Source of the DNA: Sphingobacteriia bacterium
Lineage (GTDB): Bacteria > Bacteroidota > Bacteroidia > Bacteroidales > 4484-276
Length of the DNA stretch: 49,912 nt
Assembly: GCA_009930115.1 (NCBI GenBank)
Contig: RZYY01000007.1
Location: forward strand, 1-49,912
Reading direction: 5' to 3'
The notes beneath the pieces were generated by a model that did not search any database, was not told the origin of the DNA, and worked only from the letters and a program-made list of their open reading frames with translations. Shown one piece after another: positions 1 through 8,066 of the stretch (positions within the stretch are counted from its first letter, which is position 1; each line of letters starts with the position of its first letter). The translations under genes and the position numbers were made by a program.

Positions 1-709
1 GAGTAAGTGTTATTGGATTTGTCGCTGTAAATGAACCACCAGTTCCGGTTGAGATTTCATAATTTGTTGGAGGAGTCACATTGATATCATTGGTCAGGTT
101 TGTCCCTGCAACGGTGAAAGATTGCTCGGCTGAAGGGCCGGTGCCTTCGAGGTAGGTGAAACCGTTTAGAGAGGCGGGGTTGACAGTGATGAGGGGGGTA
201 GAAGTGGAATAATCGGTCACAATAATATCATGAACATATACTGCAGAGCTAGGCAATGTTAACCTTAATGTAGTAGCTGATCCTATATTAACATTATAGG
301 TATAAGTAGTTCCAATAGTTCCAATACCAGTGAATGTTGTAATGTCATCCCATGTAGATCCATTAAATTTTTGTAATTTAAGAGTTCTTCCGGCTCCTCC
401 TGCGGCAATTCGAAATTCTACAGTACCAATAGATGATAGTTGAGGCAATTCTAAAATCCCATTTGTACCCTGCATTTGAACACGGCCAATAGTTCCCGTT
501 CCACTAGCACCGGCACTAGGCTGAACAATACACTGAACCATATTTATTGTACCAGCAGGAATAACTTGTGTGTAGGTTCCATATGATGTATGAGCTGTCC
601 AAGATTGGATATTCTCACTAATAAGGGTTGTCTGCCCCCACACATTTCCCGTTAAAAGCATCAGCCCTATCCCCAGGGCTAACATTTGTAAAAGTTTTAA
701 TTTTTTCAT
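1..709 (-). CDS. Secreted modular protein, C-terminus outside window (partial)
   Basis: This reading frame is missing from the ORF track because it runs off the left edge; I read it by hand from ATG at 709 through 236 codons without a stop. It begins MKKLKLLQMLALGIGLMLLTGNVWGQ, a clear Sec signal peptide. Residues of about 27-165 form a Ser/Thr/Gly-rich beta-type region with no motif I recognise. From about residue 170 there is a segment of the type SLNGFTYLEGTGPSAEQSFTV, a small Ig-like module often found in tandem in large secreted Bacteroidetes proteins. The C-terminus, where a type IX sorting domain would sit, is not visible. It lies 38 nt downstream of the endonuclease gene on the same strand, so the two are probably co-transcribed. 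The Ig-like part looks GC-richer than the N-terminal part. Function unknown; likely extracellular or surface-attached. Confidence 0.8.
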   Translation of the reverse strand, partial: MKKLKLLQMLALGIGLMLLTGNVWGQTTLISENIQSWTAHTSYGTYTQVIPAGTINMVQCIVQPSAGASGTGTIGRVQMQGTNGILELPQLSSIGTVEFRIAAGGAGRTLKLQKFNGSTWDDITTFTGIGTIGTTYTYNVNIGSATTLRLTLPSSAVYVHDIIVTDYSTSTPLITVNPASLNGFTYLEGTGPSAEQSFTVAGTNLTNDINVTPPTNYEISTGTGGSFTATNPITLT

Positions 710-747
710 AAGCGTTTAAGTTATTGTTAGAGAAAAAGTTGATTGAA

Positions 748-1911
748 TTATTTTGCTTCGATACTTATCTGTTGGATGGCGCCGTCGGTTTTGTAATCGA
801 TGGAGCTCCCGGTGCCACGATAGCCATAAATTTTGAAATAGTAGGTGGTGTTGGGGGTGAGATTGCCAAAAACGGTTTTCTGCACACCGTAGGGCACGTT
901 TTTGTTCCAGAAATCGCCGGGCACAGGGCTTCCGTCCAAAGGAGCGGCAATGGCTTCAAAGCTGGTTGCGCTCATGCGCACGAGGTAGCCTTCGGGAAGC
1001 GAGGGGCCTGTGGCGTCATTCCAGCTCAGGGTGATAGTGTGTGCCGAGAAGTCGCCGGCGTGGTTGGCAGGTTCGGGGGCTAATCCGACATCCCAGATCT
1101 GATAAACGTACTCAGGATGATCAATAAAAGGATTGCGATTGTTTTGAATAGCGTAAACCGCGTTGTTACGGTCGGTTTCTTTTTGCGAAACGGGGTCGGC
1201 TGCGTGCCATTCGCCAAGCATTTCCAAATACCAGGTTTCGAACACCGGATAAGCGTTATCCTGCAAAATGGCATCAGCTTCGGGAGAATTGCTGTGCCAG
1301 TCAGCTATCAGGTCTTCATAGCGGGTGGCCATGTAAAAGTAAGTCCGGGCAAAATCGCCTTTGTAGTCGTCAATGGGTTCGAATACCGTACCGGAATAAC
1401 CGGGATAACTGCAAAAGCCCAGTTTGCTTCCGTTTCCGGTTGTTATCGTCGGGTTGGTTACCTGGCCGAAAGGATAATTGCCCCGGATACTGTTTACTTT
1501 TCCATCGGCAGGAAAAACATGGAAAAGATCGGTGTACATGGGAGATGCATCATCAAACCAACTTGAAGGAACAGAATGTTCTCGGTTGTAGCAGTCACAC
1601 TCTAAGGTATAATCACCACATTGGTTGCCTCCATTAGCAACGCTTCCAAAAGTAAAAGTGCAGTTGGAGTACATGTCCCAAACTTTGTTTTCCGCATTTT
1701 TATCCGTTGTGTTAAATGCTGTCCAAAGATAATCGTAGGACTGCACTGTATGGTCTTTGATGATGTTGTGCAGTGCTGTTTTCAGGTCAGCGCCGGTAAG
1801 ACCCTGAGCAGAGTTGTAATAACCAGAAGGAATCTGTGCGAAAGTACCAACAGTAATAAAAAGTATTGCTGCCAGCCCTGACAGATGGCAGATGGCAACC
1901 GGGTTTTTCAT
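748..1911 (-). CDS. Secreted endonuclease I (EndA/NucM family) with C-terminal FN3 domain
   Basis: A secreted non-specific nuclease, probably used to degrade extracellular nucleic acid. A signal peptide covers about residues 1-25 (ends TVGTFAQ). The nuclease domain (about 26-275) carries the family hallmarks YNREHSVPSSWF (the His is the expected general base) and DLFHVFPADGKVNSIRGNYPFG, the metal-binding region. Residues of about 285-387 form a fibronectin type III domain (TITLSWNDATG, NTTYYFKIYGY) of the kind that recurs in Bacteroidales secreted proteins. No type IX sorting domain is seen: the protein ends just after the FN3 domain. The chosen ATG gives a proper signal peptide and lies 33 nt after a TAATTTTG box. 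Family and secretion are firm; substrate is inferred. Confidence 0.9.
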   Translation of the reverse strand: MKNPVAICHLSGLAAILFITVGTFAQIPSGYYNSAQGLTGADLKTALHNIIKDHTVQSYDYLWTAFNTTDKNAENKVWDMYSNCTFTFGSVANGGNQCGDYTLECDCYNREHSVPSSWFDDASPMYTDLFHVFPADGKVNSIRGNYPFGQVTNPTITTGNGSKLGFCSYPGYSGTVFEPIDDYKGDFARTYFYMATRYEDLIADWHSNSPEADAILQDNAYPVFETWYLEMLGEWHAADPVSQKETDRNNAVYAIQNNRNPFIDHPEYVYQIWDVGLAPEPANHAGDFSAHTITLSWNDATGPSLPEGYLVRMSATSFEAIAAPLDGSPVPGDFWNKNVPYGVQKTVFGNLTPNTTYYFKIYGYRGTGSSIDYKTDGAIQQISIEAK

Positions 1912-2278
1912 AAGAAGGAAGTTCGAAAGAGAAAAAGTAAAAGCAAAATTAGAATTTAACTAATACAAAAAGCAGTGAAACCAGTTAATTTTTATGTTAA
2001 AAAGCACATTGCAGTCCACATTTATTCCAAATTAAAACATAAAACAAACAATTTTAATGACTTATGACGTCAATCTTTTGCCTTACTTTTTGTCAGAATT
2101 TCAGGGGATACTATCGTAAAATTAAGGACAATGGATTTACCTGCTGATTATTTTCAGTAGGTTTAACCTGTTGAACTATATATTATTAAAAGCAAAAGGT
2201 CGTACTTAAACGATATTTCTTTTCCATTTTTCATTCATTGTTGGCTGATTATTTCTATTTTTACGAAAAAAAAATTTA
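1912..2278. other. Divergent intergenic region, endonuclease / recJ
   Basis: This 367-nt AT-rich gap holds the leaders of two divergent genes. Apart from the minus-strand -7 box, it contains a 9-bp hairpin (ACCTGCTGA / TCAGTAGGT, one G-T pair, positions 2139-2162) without a T-run, and an isolated palindrome TGACGTCA at 2065-2072. No perfect TAnnTTTG box was found for recJ. No small ORF or RNA gene is convincing. Confidence 0.5.
1944..1951 (-). promoter_or_regulatory. Candidate -7 box for the endonuclease operon
   Basis: Read on the minus strand this is TAATTTTG, an exact match to the Bacteroidetes -7 consensus TAnnTTTG, ending 33 nt before the endonuclease ATG. No well-spaced TTTG -33 element is seen, so this is moderate evidence only. 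Confidence 0.4.
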
Positions 2279-4054
2279 ATGGATAAGCGATGGGTAATCA
2301 AGGGAAGAGGTGATCCGGAAATAGTACAGCAGCTCTCACGTGAATTGAATATCAATACGTTACTCACAACATTGTTGGTTCAGAGGGGAGTAACGACTTT
2401 TGAAGAGGCCAGGTCATTTTTCCGGCCAAAACTCCTGCAGCTCCATGATCCTTTTTTGATGAAGGATATGGACCGCGCAGTTTACCGTATCGAAAACGCA
2501 ATACGCAATCACGAAAACATTCTTGTTTATGGTGATTATGATGTAGATGGTACCACAGCAGTTGCACTGGTGTACACTTTTTTAAAATCCCTTTACAGGG
2601 AAGTTGATTTTTACATTCCCGACAGGTATTCGGAAGGATACGGAATTTCGAAAGCCGGGATTGATTTTGCCCACGAAAATAAATTCTCGCTCATCATTGC
2701 CTTAGACTGTGGGATCAAGGCCGTCGAGAATATTGATTATGCTTTGAAACGTGGGATTGATTTTATTGTTTGTGATCATCACCGACCGGGTGATCATTTA
2801 CCTGCAGCCTATGCCATACTTGATCCCAAGCGGGCAGATTGTAATTATCCTTACGATGAACTTTCGGGTTGCGGTTTAGGCTTTAAGCTGGTACAGGCTT
2901 TTTCAAAAAAGAATCACATGCCTTTTAAAAGGCTTGAAAAATACCTTGACCTGGTTGTAGTAAGCATTGCGGCTGACATTGTTCCCATCACAGGAGAAAA
3001 CAGGATTTTGGCTTACTATGGCCTGAAACTGCTCAATTCCAATCCCCGCCCTGCTTTTACGGCTATTCTGCACTATAGCAACATCAAGAAAAAAAATGAA
3101 TTTCAGTATGTTGAAGAAGAATTTGCTTTCAATCGCAAGCTTACCATCAGCGACCTTGTTTTTTTAATAGGGCCGCGTATCAATGCTGCAGGGCGTATGG
3201 AAAGCGGACGAAATTCAGTTGAATTGCTGGTGAGCACTACCATTGAGTCTGCAATCGAAAAAGCCGAACAAATCAACCAATTCAATATCGAACGGCGTAA
3301 TCTTGATACGATGATTACCCAGCAGGCGTTAAGCCAGATTGCAGCAGACCCCGATTTTCAAAATAAAAAAACCACCATTGTATATAATCCCGACTGGCAC
3401 AAAGGTGTGCTTGGAATCGTAGCTTCGCGTCTGACTGAACAGTATTACCGACCTACTATTATTCTTACTAAAGCAAACGGACTGATTACAGGTTCTGCCC
3501 GTTCAGTAAAGGATTTTGATATTTATAATGCCATCGACCAGTGTATCGATCTGCTTGAGCACTTTGGAGGACATAAATATGCTGCTGGACTTTCGATAAA
3601 ACCGGAAAACTTCGAAGCTTTTAAAGCACGTTTTGAAAGCATCGTGGCTTCAACCATCGAAGAAAGAATGAGGGTCCCCGAAATTGAAATTGATGCCAAA
3701 GTGCGCCTGAGCAGTATTTCCACCAAATTTTATAAAATTCTTAAGCAATTTGCTCCGTTTGGACCCGAAAACATGGCACCTGTTTTCATGACCGAAGGAG
3801 TGGTGGATACCGGTTTTGCATGTGTGGTAGGCAAAAATCATCTGAAGCTGAGCGTCATCCATCCTGATATTTCAGGTTTTCCGCTGGCTGCCATCGCTTT
3901 TCAGCAGGGCGAGAAGCTTTCGATCGTACAAAGCGGAAGGCCCTTTTCGATTTGCTATCACGTGGAAGAAAATGAATGGAACGGACACGTATCGCTGCAG
4001 TTGAACATCAAGGATATCAAACCGTTGGCCGAAGGTTGGGAACGCACTGATTGA
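2279..4054 (+). CDS. recJ: Single-stranded-DNA-specific 5'-3' exonuclease RecJ
   Basis: RecJ degrades single-stranded DNA 5' to 3' in RecF-type recombination, base-excision and mismatch repair, in the cytoplasm. The DHH phosphoesterase domain shows motif I GDYDVDGTT (about residues 85-93), motif II ALDCG (about 141-145) and the DHH motif CDHHRPGD (about 165-172), whose Asp and His residues bind Mn2+. DHHA1 follows, with LGIVASRLTEQYYRPTII and GSARSVKDFDIYNAI and the GGHKYAAGL signature; the C-terminal region (about 480-591) matches the OB-fold domain. Length of 591 aa is usual for the family. The ATG follows an A-rich leader. It converges with the lysE-type gene, with only 2 nt between stops and no obvious terminator. 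Very confident. Confidence 0.97.
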   Translation: MDKRWVIKGRGDPEIVQQLSRELNINTLLTTLLVQRGVTTFEEARSFFRPKLLQLHDPFLMKDMDRAVYRIENAIRNHENILVYGDYDVDGTTAVALVYTFLKSLYREVDFYIPDRYSEGYGISKAGIDFAHENKFSLIIALDCGIKAVENIDYALKRGIDFIVCDHHRPGDHLPAAYAILDPKRADCNYPYDELSGCGLGFKLVQAFSKKNHMPFKRLEKYLDLVVVSIAADIVPITGENRILAYYGLKLLNSNPRPAFTAILHYSNIKKKNEFQYVEEEFAFNRKLTISDLVFLIGPRINAAGRMESGRNSVELLVSTTIESAIEKAEQINQFNIERRNLDTMITQQALSQIAADPDFQNKKTTIVYNPDWHKGVLGIVASRLTEQYYRPTIILTKANGLITGSARSVKDFDIYNAIDQCIDLLEHFGGHKYAAGLSIKPENFEAFKARFESIVASTIEERMRVPEIEIDAKVRLSSISTKFYKILKQFAPFGPENMAPVFMTEGVVDTGFACVVGKNHLKLSVIHPDISGFPLAAIAFQQGEKLSIVQSGRPFSICYHVEENEWNGHVSLQLNIKDIKPLAEGWERTD

Positions 4055-4056
4055 GA

Positions 4057-4692
4057 TCAGATGAGACCATAATGATTCATCAACGTTCTGACCATCAAAA
4101 TAATCCCAAAACCGATCAGAAGTAATCCTACAATGTTGTTCAGGCGATGTATGTTGTTTACATTAAGCTTTCCTTTAATTGCTTTGGCTACAAGAACCTT
4201 CAGCAAATCAGTAAAAATAATGGTTGACAGCGTTCCCGCAAAGAATACAATTGCTTTGGATGTGTCATCTCCATAGTTGGAAGTAACTCCCACAGTAAGC
4301 CCCATCCAGAAAATCCAGACAAACGGATTGGTAAAATTCAGAAAGAACCCTTTAAAAATGTATTTCAGCCGGTTTTTTTCTTCTACAAAAACAATTTCAC
4401 CGTCTTGGTTAGTCTTGGTTTTACGGGTCAGTGCCACTATGCCGTAACTTATTAAGATCAAACCGCTGATAACACCAAAAATAAAGCGATTATCATCATC
4501 CGAGAGAATTTGGATGGCTCCCATGAAACATAGGAACACAAGTGACACATCACTGAGAAAAATCCCTGCTGCCAGCATTGCTCCTGATCTGAATCCTCTG
4601 TGGATGCTGGTTTGAATCAGGCTGAACATAGCAGGGCCAAGCAAAACTGCCAAAGTTAATCCGATAATCATGCCCTCAAGAAAAGGATTCAT
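4057..4692 (-). CDS. LysE/RhtB-family amino-acid exporter
   Basis: A 211-residue inner-membrane protein with about six hydrophobic segments. The N-terminal GLTLAVLLGPAMFSLIQTSIHRGFRSGAMLAAGIFLSD is the typical LysE-fold opening (PGP-like motif, then a re-entrant hydrophobic stretch), and NFTNPFVWIFWMGL matches the conserved NP-x-W segment of the second half. Family members export amino acids or related small molecules using the proton motive force; the substrate cannot be read from sequence. It lies 37 nt downstream of the GH3-family synthetase on the same strand, so the two are probably one operon. That pairing suggests it could export amino acids or the acyl-amino-acid product of the synthetase, which is inference. 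Confidence 0.88.
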   Translation of the reverse strand: MNPFLEGMIIGLTLAVLLGPAMFSLIQTSIHRGFRSGAMLAAGIFLSDVSLVFLCFMGAIQILSDDDNRFIFGVISGLILISYGIVALTRKTKTNQDGEIVFVEEKNRLKYIFKGFFLNFTNPFVWIFWMGLTVGVTSNYGDDTSKAIVFFAGTLSTIIFTDLLKVLVAKAIKGKLNVNNIHRLNNIVGLLLIGFGIILMVRTLMNHYGLI

Positions 4693-4729
4693 TTTATTGA
4701 ATGCTTGATAAATTAATTAGCTTTGATTT

Positions 4730-6274
4730 TCAACCGGTAAACTTTTTGAGATATTCTTCCCATTCTTCATACTGTTTGGCTTTAATTACGCGGGGAAACT
4801 TGTTCTGAGCCCCCTCTTTGCCATGGTCGTGCATCCATTGGTAAAATACCCTGGCGGGCAGTATTTCGACAATTACATCTTTTATGGCTTCAATTCGCTC
4901 AACGCGATAATCATCGTTGAGTGTTTTCAGGTTATTATCAATAATTTCACGGGCAACCTCCGGCTGAAGTTCGTCATCTGTGCCCAGATACCACTTGTGG
5001 GCAAACATGCTTCCATGTTTAATTCCGGCAACAGTAAACTCTTTTACGGTAATATTCAATTGGTTGCACATCATTTCCACTACCCGGTTCATGTTTTCCT
5101 GCGATAAATGTTCACCACACAGGCTTAGGAAGTGTTTTGTGCGTCCGGTAATGCGTATTTCGTTTAATTTTTTTGAGGTAAATTTTATGGTATCGCCAAT
5201 GATGTAGCGCCAGGCACCAGCGTTTGAGCTGATCAGGAGAGCGTATTCTTTTTCTTCTTCCGTCTGATTAAGGGTGAGCACCTGGGGCATGGGTTTGATA
5301 TTTCCGTCATCGTCAAAATTGCTGCTGTTGAATGGAACAAATTCAAAAAAAAGACCTGTATCAAGCGACATCTGCATCGAATCAACATGTGGGCGCTTCT
5401 GGTAAGCAATAAAACCTTCGGAAGCCAGATATGTTTCCATATAAACCAACGGTTTGCCCAGCAATCGTTCAAAACCCTTGTAATAAGGGGAAAATGAAAC
5501 ACCGCCGTGGACATAAATATTCAGGTTTGGCCATATTTCGTGAATATTTTTAAGGTTGTAGCGCTGGATTATTTTTTCAAGTAATATCTGTAACCAGGCC
5601 GGAACCCCTACAATTACCCCGATATCCCAGTCTTTTGCTCTTCTGACTATTTCTTCAAGTTTTACACTCCAATCACGCTCTTTGGAAATCCGACGACCAG
5701 GTTTGTAAAAAAACTGAAACCAGAATGGAATATTTCCTGTGGTAATTCCTGACAAATCGCCGGCGTAATAACTGCCATTGTATTGCAGGTGTGTGCTGCC
5801 ACCAAGCATCAAAATCCCTTTCCCTTTTTCAAAAAATTCCGGAGGGAAATTATACTGGGCAAGCGATAGCAACTGCCGCACACTTGTTTTTTTTATGGAT
5901 TTCAACACATCACTGGTTACCGGGATGTATTTACTCGAAGCTTCAGATGTGCCGGAGCTAAGGGCAAAATATTTAACTTTACCGGGCCACGTCACAAAAG
6001 GCTCACCATTGAGTGAACGATACCACCATTTTTTGAAGATGGAATTGTAATCGTGTACCGGAACATTTTTCTGAAATTCCTGCACTGCATTATCTGAGCG
6101 GAGAATTTCCGAAAAATGGTAAGCTTCGCCAAAATGAGTAAATTGAGCTTTGCGAAGTAACCGATTGAGAACAGCCTGCTGTGCTTTCCAGCCATCAAAA
6201 CTCTTCAGGTTTTCTTTGTTGCTCAAGCTCCTGAGTTCAATGGCCCTTTTTATTATTGATCCTATAATTGGCAA
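4730..6274 (-). CDS. GH3-family acyl-acid-amido synthetase (auxin-responsive GH3-like)
   Basis: A 514-residue member of the GH3 branch of ANL adenylating enzymes, which activate a carboxylic acid with ATP and couple it to an amino acid. ATP-binding motif 1 is seen as LSSGTSE (about residues 105-111), motif 2 as VYMETYLASEGF, and motif 3 as YIIGDTIKFTS; GRTKHFLSLCGEHLSQENM marks the hinge into the mobile C-terminal lobe. The frame starts with TTG: there is no in-frame ATG before the first conserved residues, and MPIIGSIIKRAIELR resembles the usual start of bacterial GH3 proteins. A TAAGTTTG -7 box lies 26 nt upstream, which supports this TTG. Bacterial GH3 substrates are poorly known; the acid and the amino acid are not predictable here. 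It is followed by a LysE exporter in the same operon. Confidence 0.88.
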   Translation of the reverse strand: MPIIGSIIKRAIELRSLSNKENLKSFDGWKAQQAVLNRLLRKAQFTHFGEAYHFSEILRSDNAVQEFQKNVPVHDYNSIFKKWWYRSLNGEPFVTWPGKVKYFALSSGTSEASSKYIPVTSDVLKSIKKTSVRQLLSLAQYNFPPEFFEKGKGILMLGGSTHLQYNGSYYAGDLSGITTGNIPFWFQFFYKPGRRISKERDWSVKLEEIVRRAKDWDIGVIVGVPAWLQILLEKIIQRYNLKNIHEIWPNLNIYVHGGVSFSPYYKGFERLLGKPLVYMETYLASEGFIAYQKRPHVDSMQMSLDTGLFFEFVPFNSSNFDDDGNIKPMPQVLTLNQTEEEKEYALLISSNAGAWRYIIGDTIKFTSKKLNEIRITGRTKHFLSLCGEHLSQENMNRVVEMMCNQLNITVKEFTVAGIKHGSMFAHKWYLGTDDELQPEVAREIIDNNLKTLNDDYRVERIEAIKDVIVEILPARVFYQWMHDHGKEGAQNKFPRVIKAKQYEEWEEYLKKFTG

Positions 6275-6300
6275 TGTCGATGTTTTTGGAATTGATTTTG

Positions 6301-6308
6301 CAAACTTA
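6301..6308 (-). promoter_or_regulatory. Candidate -7 box for the GH3-lysE operon
   Basis: On the minus strand TAAGTTTG, an exact TAnnTTTG match. Transcription would start near 6294, about 20 nt before the TTG start at 6274, which supports that unusual start codon. Confidence 0.45.
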
Positions 6309-6410
6309 AAAAAAAATCGAAAATTTACGTCCTGATTCAGAACATTTGTCTTCTTTCTTCTGGGATCGTGGTATGTTATTTGTGAATTTTGATGGAGTAA
6401 AAATCATGAC

Positions 6411-7223
6411 ATGAAAAGATTTAATATACTCATATTCAATTTAATAATAGTTCTTTTGCCGCTTATTGGTTTTGGACAGGACCAAATAGTCAAGCGAAAC
6501 AACGATGTAATAATTTGTAAAATAAAAGAGATTGGCTCTGCAGAAATAAAGTATATCCTGAGCGATTATCCTTCGGATGTCCTTTTTTCGGTTGAAAAGG
6601 ATCAGGTTGCAAAAATCATTTTCGAGGATGGACGCAAACTGGAATTCAGCATAGCTATGACCGATCCTGAAAAATATAAAGGTCAGCGAAGAAATGCCAT
6701 CAAAGTTGACCTTTTTTCACCTATGACGGGCAACACTACTTTTGCCTATGAGCGAAATATCAAACCAGGGCGCAGCCTCGAAGGAACATTGGGTATAATT
6801 GGTCTTAGTTTTGACCTGGTTGATGGAAATGCACAAGGTGTCTTTGCAAAATTTGGCTACAAATTCATAAAAAACCCTGATTTTTATCTTCAGGGATTGC
6901 ATTATGCACATATCCTAAAGGGTGGTTACATAAAACCCGAACTGATGTTAGCAATCTATAATAAAGATATTGAGGAGTACGACCCTCTAGATCCTCACGG
7001 TTATTATATCACCGAACGCCGTAGTTTTTTTCCTGTAGCTGTCCATCTGGTGTTTGGCAAACAATGGGTAATCGACAATTTTGCATTAGTTGACTATTAT
7101 TTTGGTGCCGGATATGGCTTGCACAACGGGGGAGAATCCTATCATTATGGTTTCATTATTGCTGATGATGGATTTTCAATAAGTCTGAGCACCGGTCTTA
7201 AGATTGGTTTTTTGTTTAAGTAA
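6411..7223 (+). CDS. Secreted hypothetical protein, probable outer-membrane beta-barrel
   Basis: Not recognised as a named family. Residues 1-22 are a signal peptide ending GFGQ. The next 60 residues (DQIVKRNNDVIICKIKEIG, then EIKYILSD and KIIFEDGRKLEF) resemble a small N-terminal domain common in secreted Bacteroidetes proteins of unknown function. From about residue 95 to the end, alternating aromatic and polar stretches (GNTTFAYERNIKPGRSLEGTLG, FALVDYYFGAGYGLH, ISLSTGLKIGFLFK) look like amphipathic strands, and the final aromatic residue before the Lys is compatible with an outer-membrane barrel. It stands alone between a divergent GH3 operon and rfbC. The start ATG overlaps an earlier out-of-phase ATGACATGA; the chosen one gives the signal peptide. 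Confidence 0.75.
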   Translation: MKRFNILIFNLIIVLLPLIGFGQDQIVKRNNDVIICKIKEIGSAEIKYILSDYPSDVLFSVEKDQVAKIIFEDGRKLEFSIAMTDPEKYKGQRRNAIKVDLFSPMTGNTTFAYERNIKPGRSLEGTLGIIGLSFDLVDGNAQGVFAKFGYKFIKNPDFYLQGLHYAHILKGGYIKPELMLAIYNKDIEEYDPLDPHGYYITERRSFFPVAVHLVFGKQWVIDNFALVDYYFGAGYGLHNGGESYHYGFIIADDGFSISLSTGLKIGFLFK

Positions 7224-7301
7224 ACCTTGATTCCTAGCTGCTTTGGTTCTGATAAAAATGAATGGATGATCTAACCCTGCTCATAGCCCGAAAGATTTCC
7301 G

Positions 7302-7339
7302 GATTGCCGGCAATCGGCAGGCATAAAAGCCTTACCTGC
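7302..7339. repeat. Two small inverted repeats in the gap before rfbC
   Basis: GATTGCCGGCAATC (7302-7315) is a perfect 14-bp palindrome, followed directly by GCAGG-N13-CCTGC (7317-7339). Neither has a T-run, so they are not classical terminators. They sit 79 nt after the hypothetical gene and 105 nt before rfbC. Role unknown. Confidence 0.35.
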
Positions 7340-7415
7340 AACAAGCAGCTTCCTGAATTGATGACCAATTGAGCTCTTTTTTGCATAGAGGCAGATTCTT
7401 CATTTTGTTTTTAAC

Positions 7416-7423
7416 TACATTTG
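7416..7423 (+). promoter_or_regulatory. Candidate -7 box for rfbC
   Basis: TACATTTG, an exact TAnnTTTG match. It overlaps the TTG at 7421 used by the ORF track, which argues for the ATG at 7445 as the true start, with a leader of about 15 nt. Confidence 0.45.
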
Positions 7424-7444
7424 ACCCGTGAAAACTATTTTAAT

Positions 7445-7990
7445 ATGGAAATTATCAAAACAGAAATTCAGGACTTACTGATCATAAAACCCAGAGTTTT
7501 TGAAGATGAAAGGGGTTATTTTTTTGAGTCTTACAATCAAAAGATATTCTCCAACAATGCGATTAATGTTGATTTCTTACAGGACAATGAGTCCAGATCA
7601 ATGAAGAATGTACTTCGGGGGCTGCATTTTCAGCGACCGCCTTTTAGTCAGGGAAAGCTTGTTCGTGTTATGCGCGGCTCAGTACTTGATGTGGCTGTTG
7701 ACCTGCGAAGTTATTCCCCAACTTATGGAAAATGGGCTTCCATAGTGCTTTCTGATAAAAACAAATGGATGTATTGGATTCCGGAAGGTTTTGCTCATGG
7801 TTTCCTGACTCTTGAAGACCAGACTGTCTTTTTTTACAAATGCACCAACGTTTACAACCGCGAATCAGAGGGGAGCATTCGCTGGAACGATCCTACACTC
7901 AACATTGACTGGAAAATAAGCAATTTACCCATACTCTCCGAAAAGGATCAGAATGCTCCTTTGTTTTCCGATTTTGACAACCCGTTTTAA
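7445..7990 (+). CDS. rfbC: dTDP-4-dehydrorhamnose 3,5-epimerase (RmlC)
   Basis: Converts dTDP-4-keto-6-deoxyglucose to dTDP-4-keto-rhamnose by epimerisation at C3 and C5, the third step of dTDP-rhamnose synthesis for cell-surface polysaccharide. The protein is a cupin of 181 aa, the usual length. Visible motifs: RGYFFESYN, VLRGLHFQ with the catalytic His (about residue 61), DVAVDLR, and WIPEGFAHGFLTLED. I moved the start from the track's TTG at 7421 to ATG 7445 because MEIIKTEIQDLLIIKP is the usual family start and the TTG overlaps the -7 box. It is separated from rfbA, rfbB and rfbD, none of which is in the window. Confidence 0.94.
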   Translation: MEIIKTEIQDLLIIKPRVFEDERGYFFESYNQKIFSNNAINVDFLQDNESRSMKNVLRGLHFQRPPFSQGKLVRVMRGSVLDVAVDLRSYSPTYGKWASIVLSDKNKWMYWIPEGFAHGFLTLEDQTVFFYKCTNVYNRESEGSIRWNDPTLNIDWKISNLPILSEKDQNAPLFSDFDNPF

Positions 7991-8066
7991 TTTTTCAGCT
8001 TTGTTGATTATCATCCTGTTTTTCAATCTCTAAAGATTTTCAACCATCTTAAAATTACCTTATTTA

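Noticed and set aside
724-1083. 119-codon plus-strand ORF at the left end
   Set aside because: Antisense shadow of the FN3 part of the endonuclease gene; no motif of its own.
2065-2072. Palindrome TGACGTCA before recJ
   Set aside because: A single 8-bp palindrome is expected by chance and has no second copy or clear position relative to a promoter.
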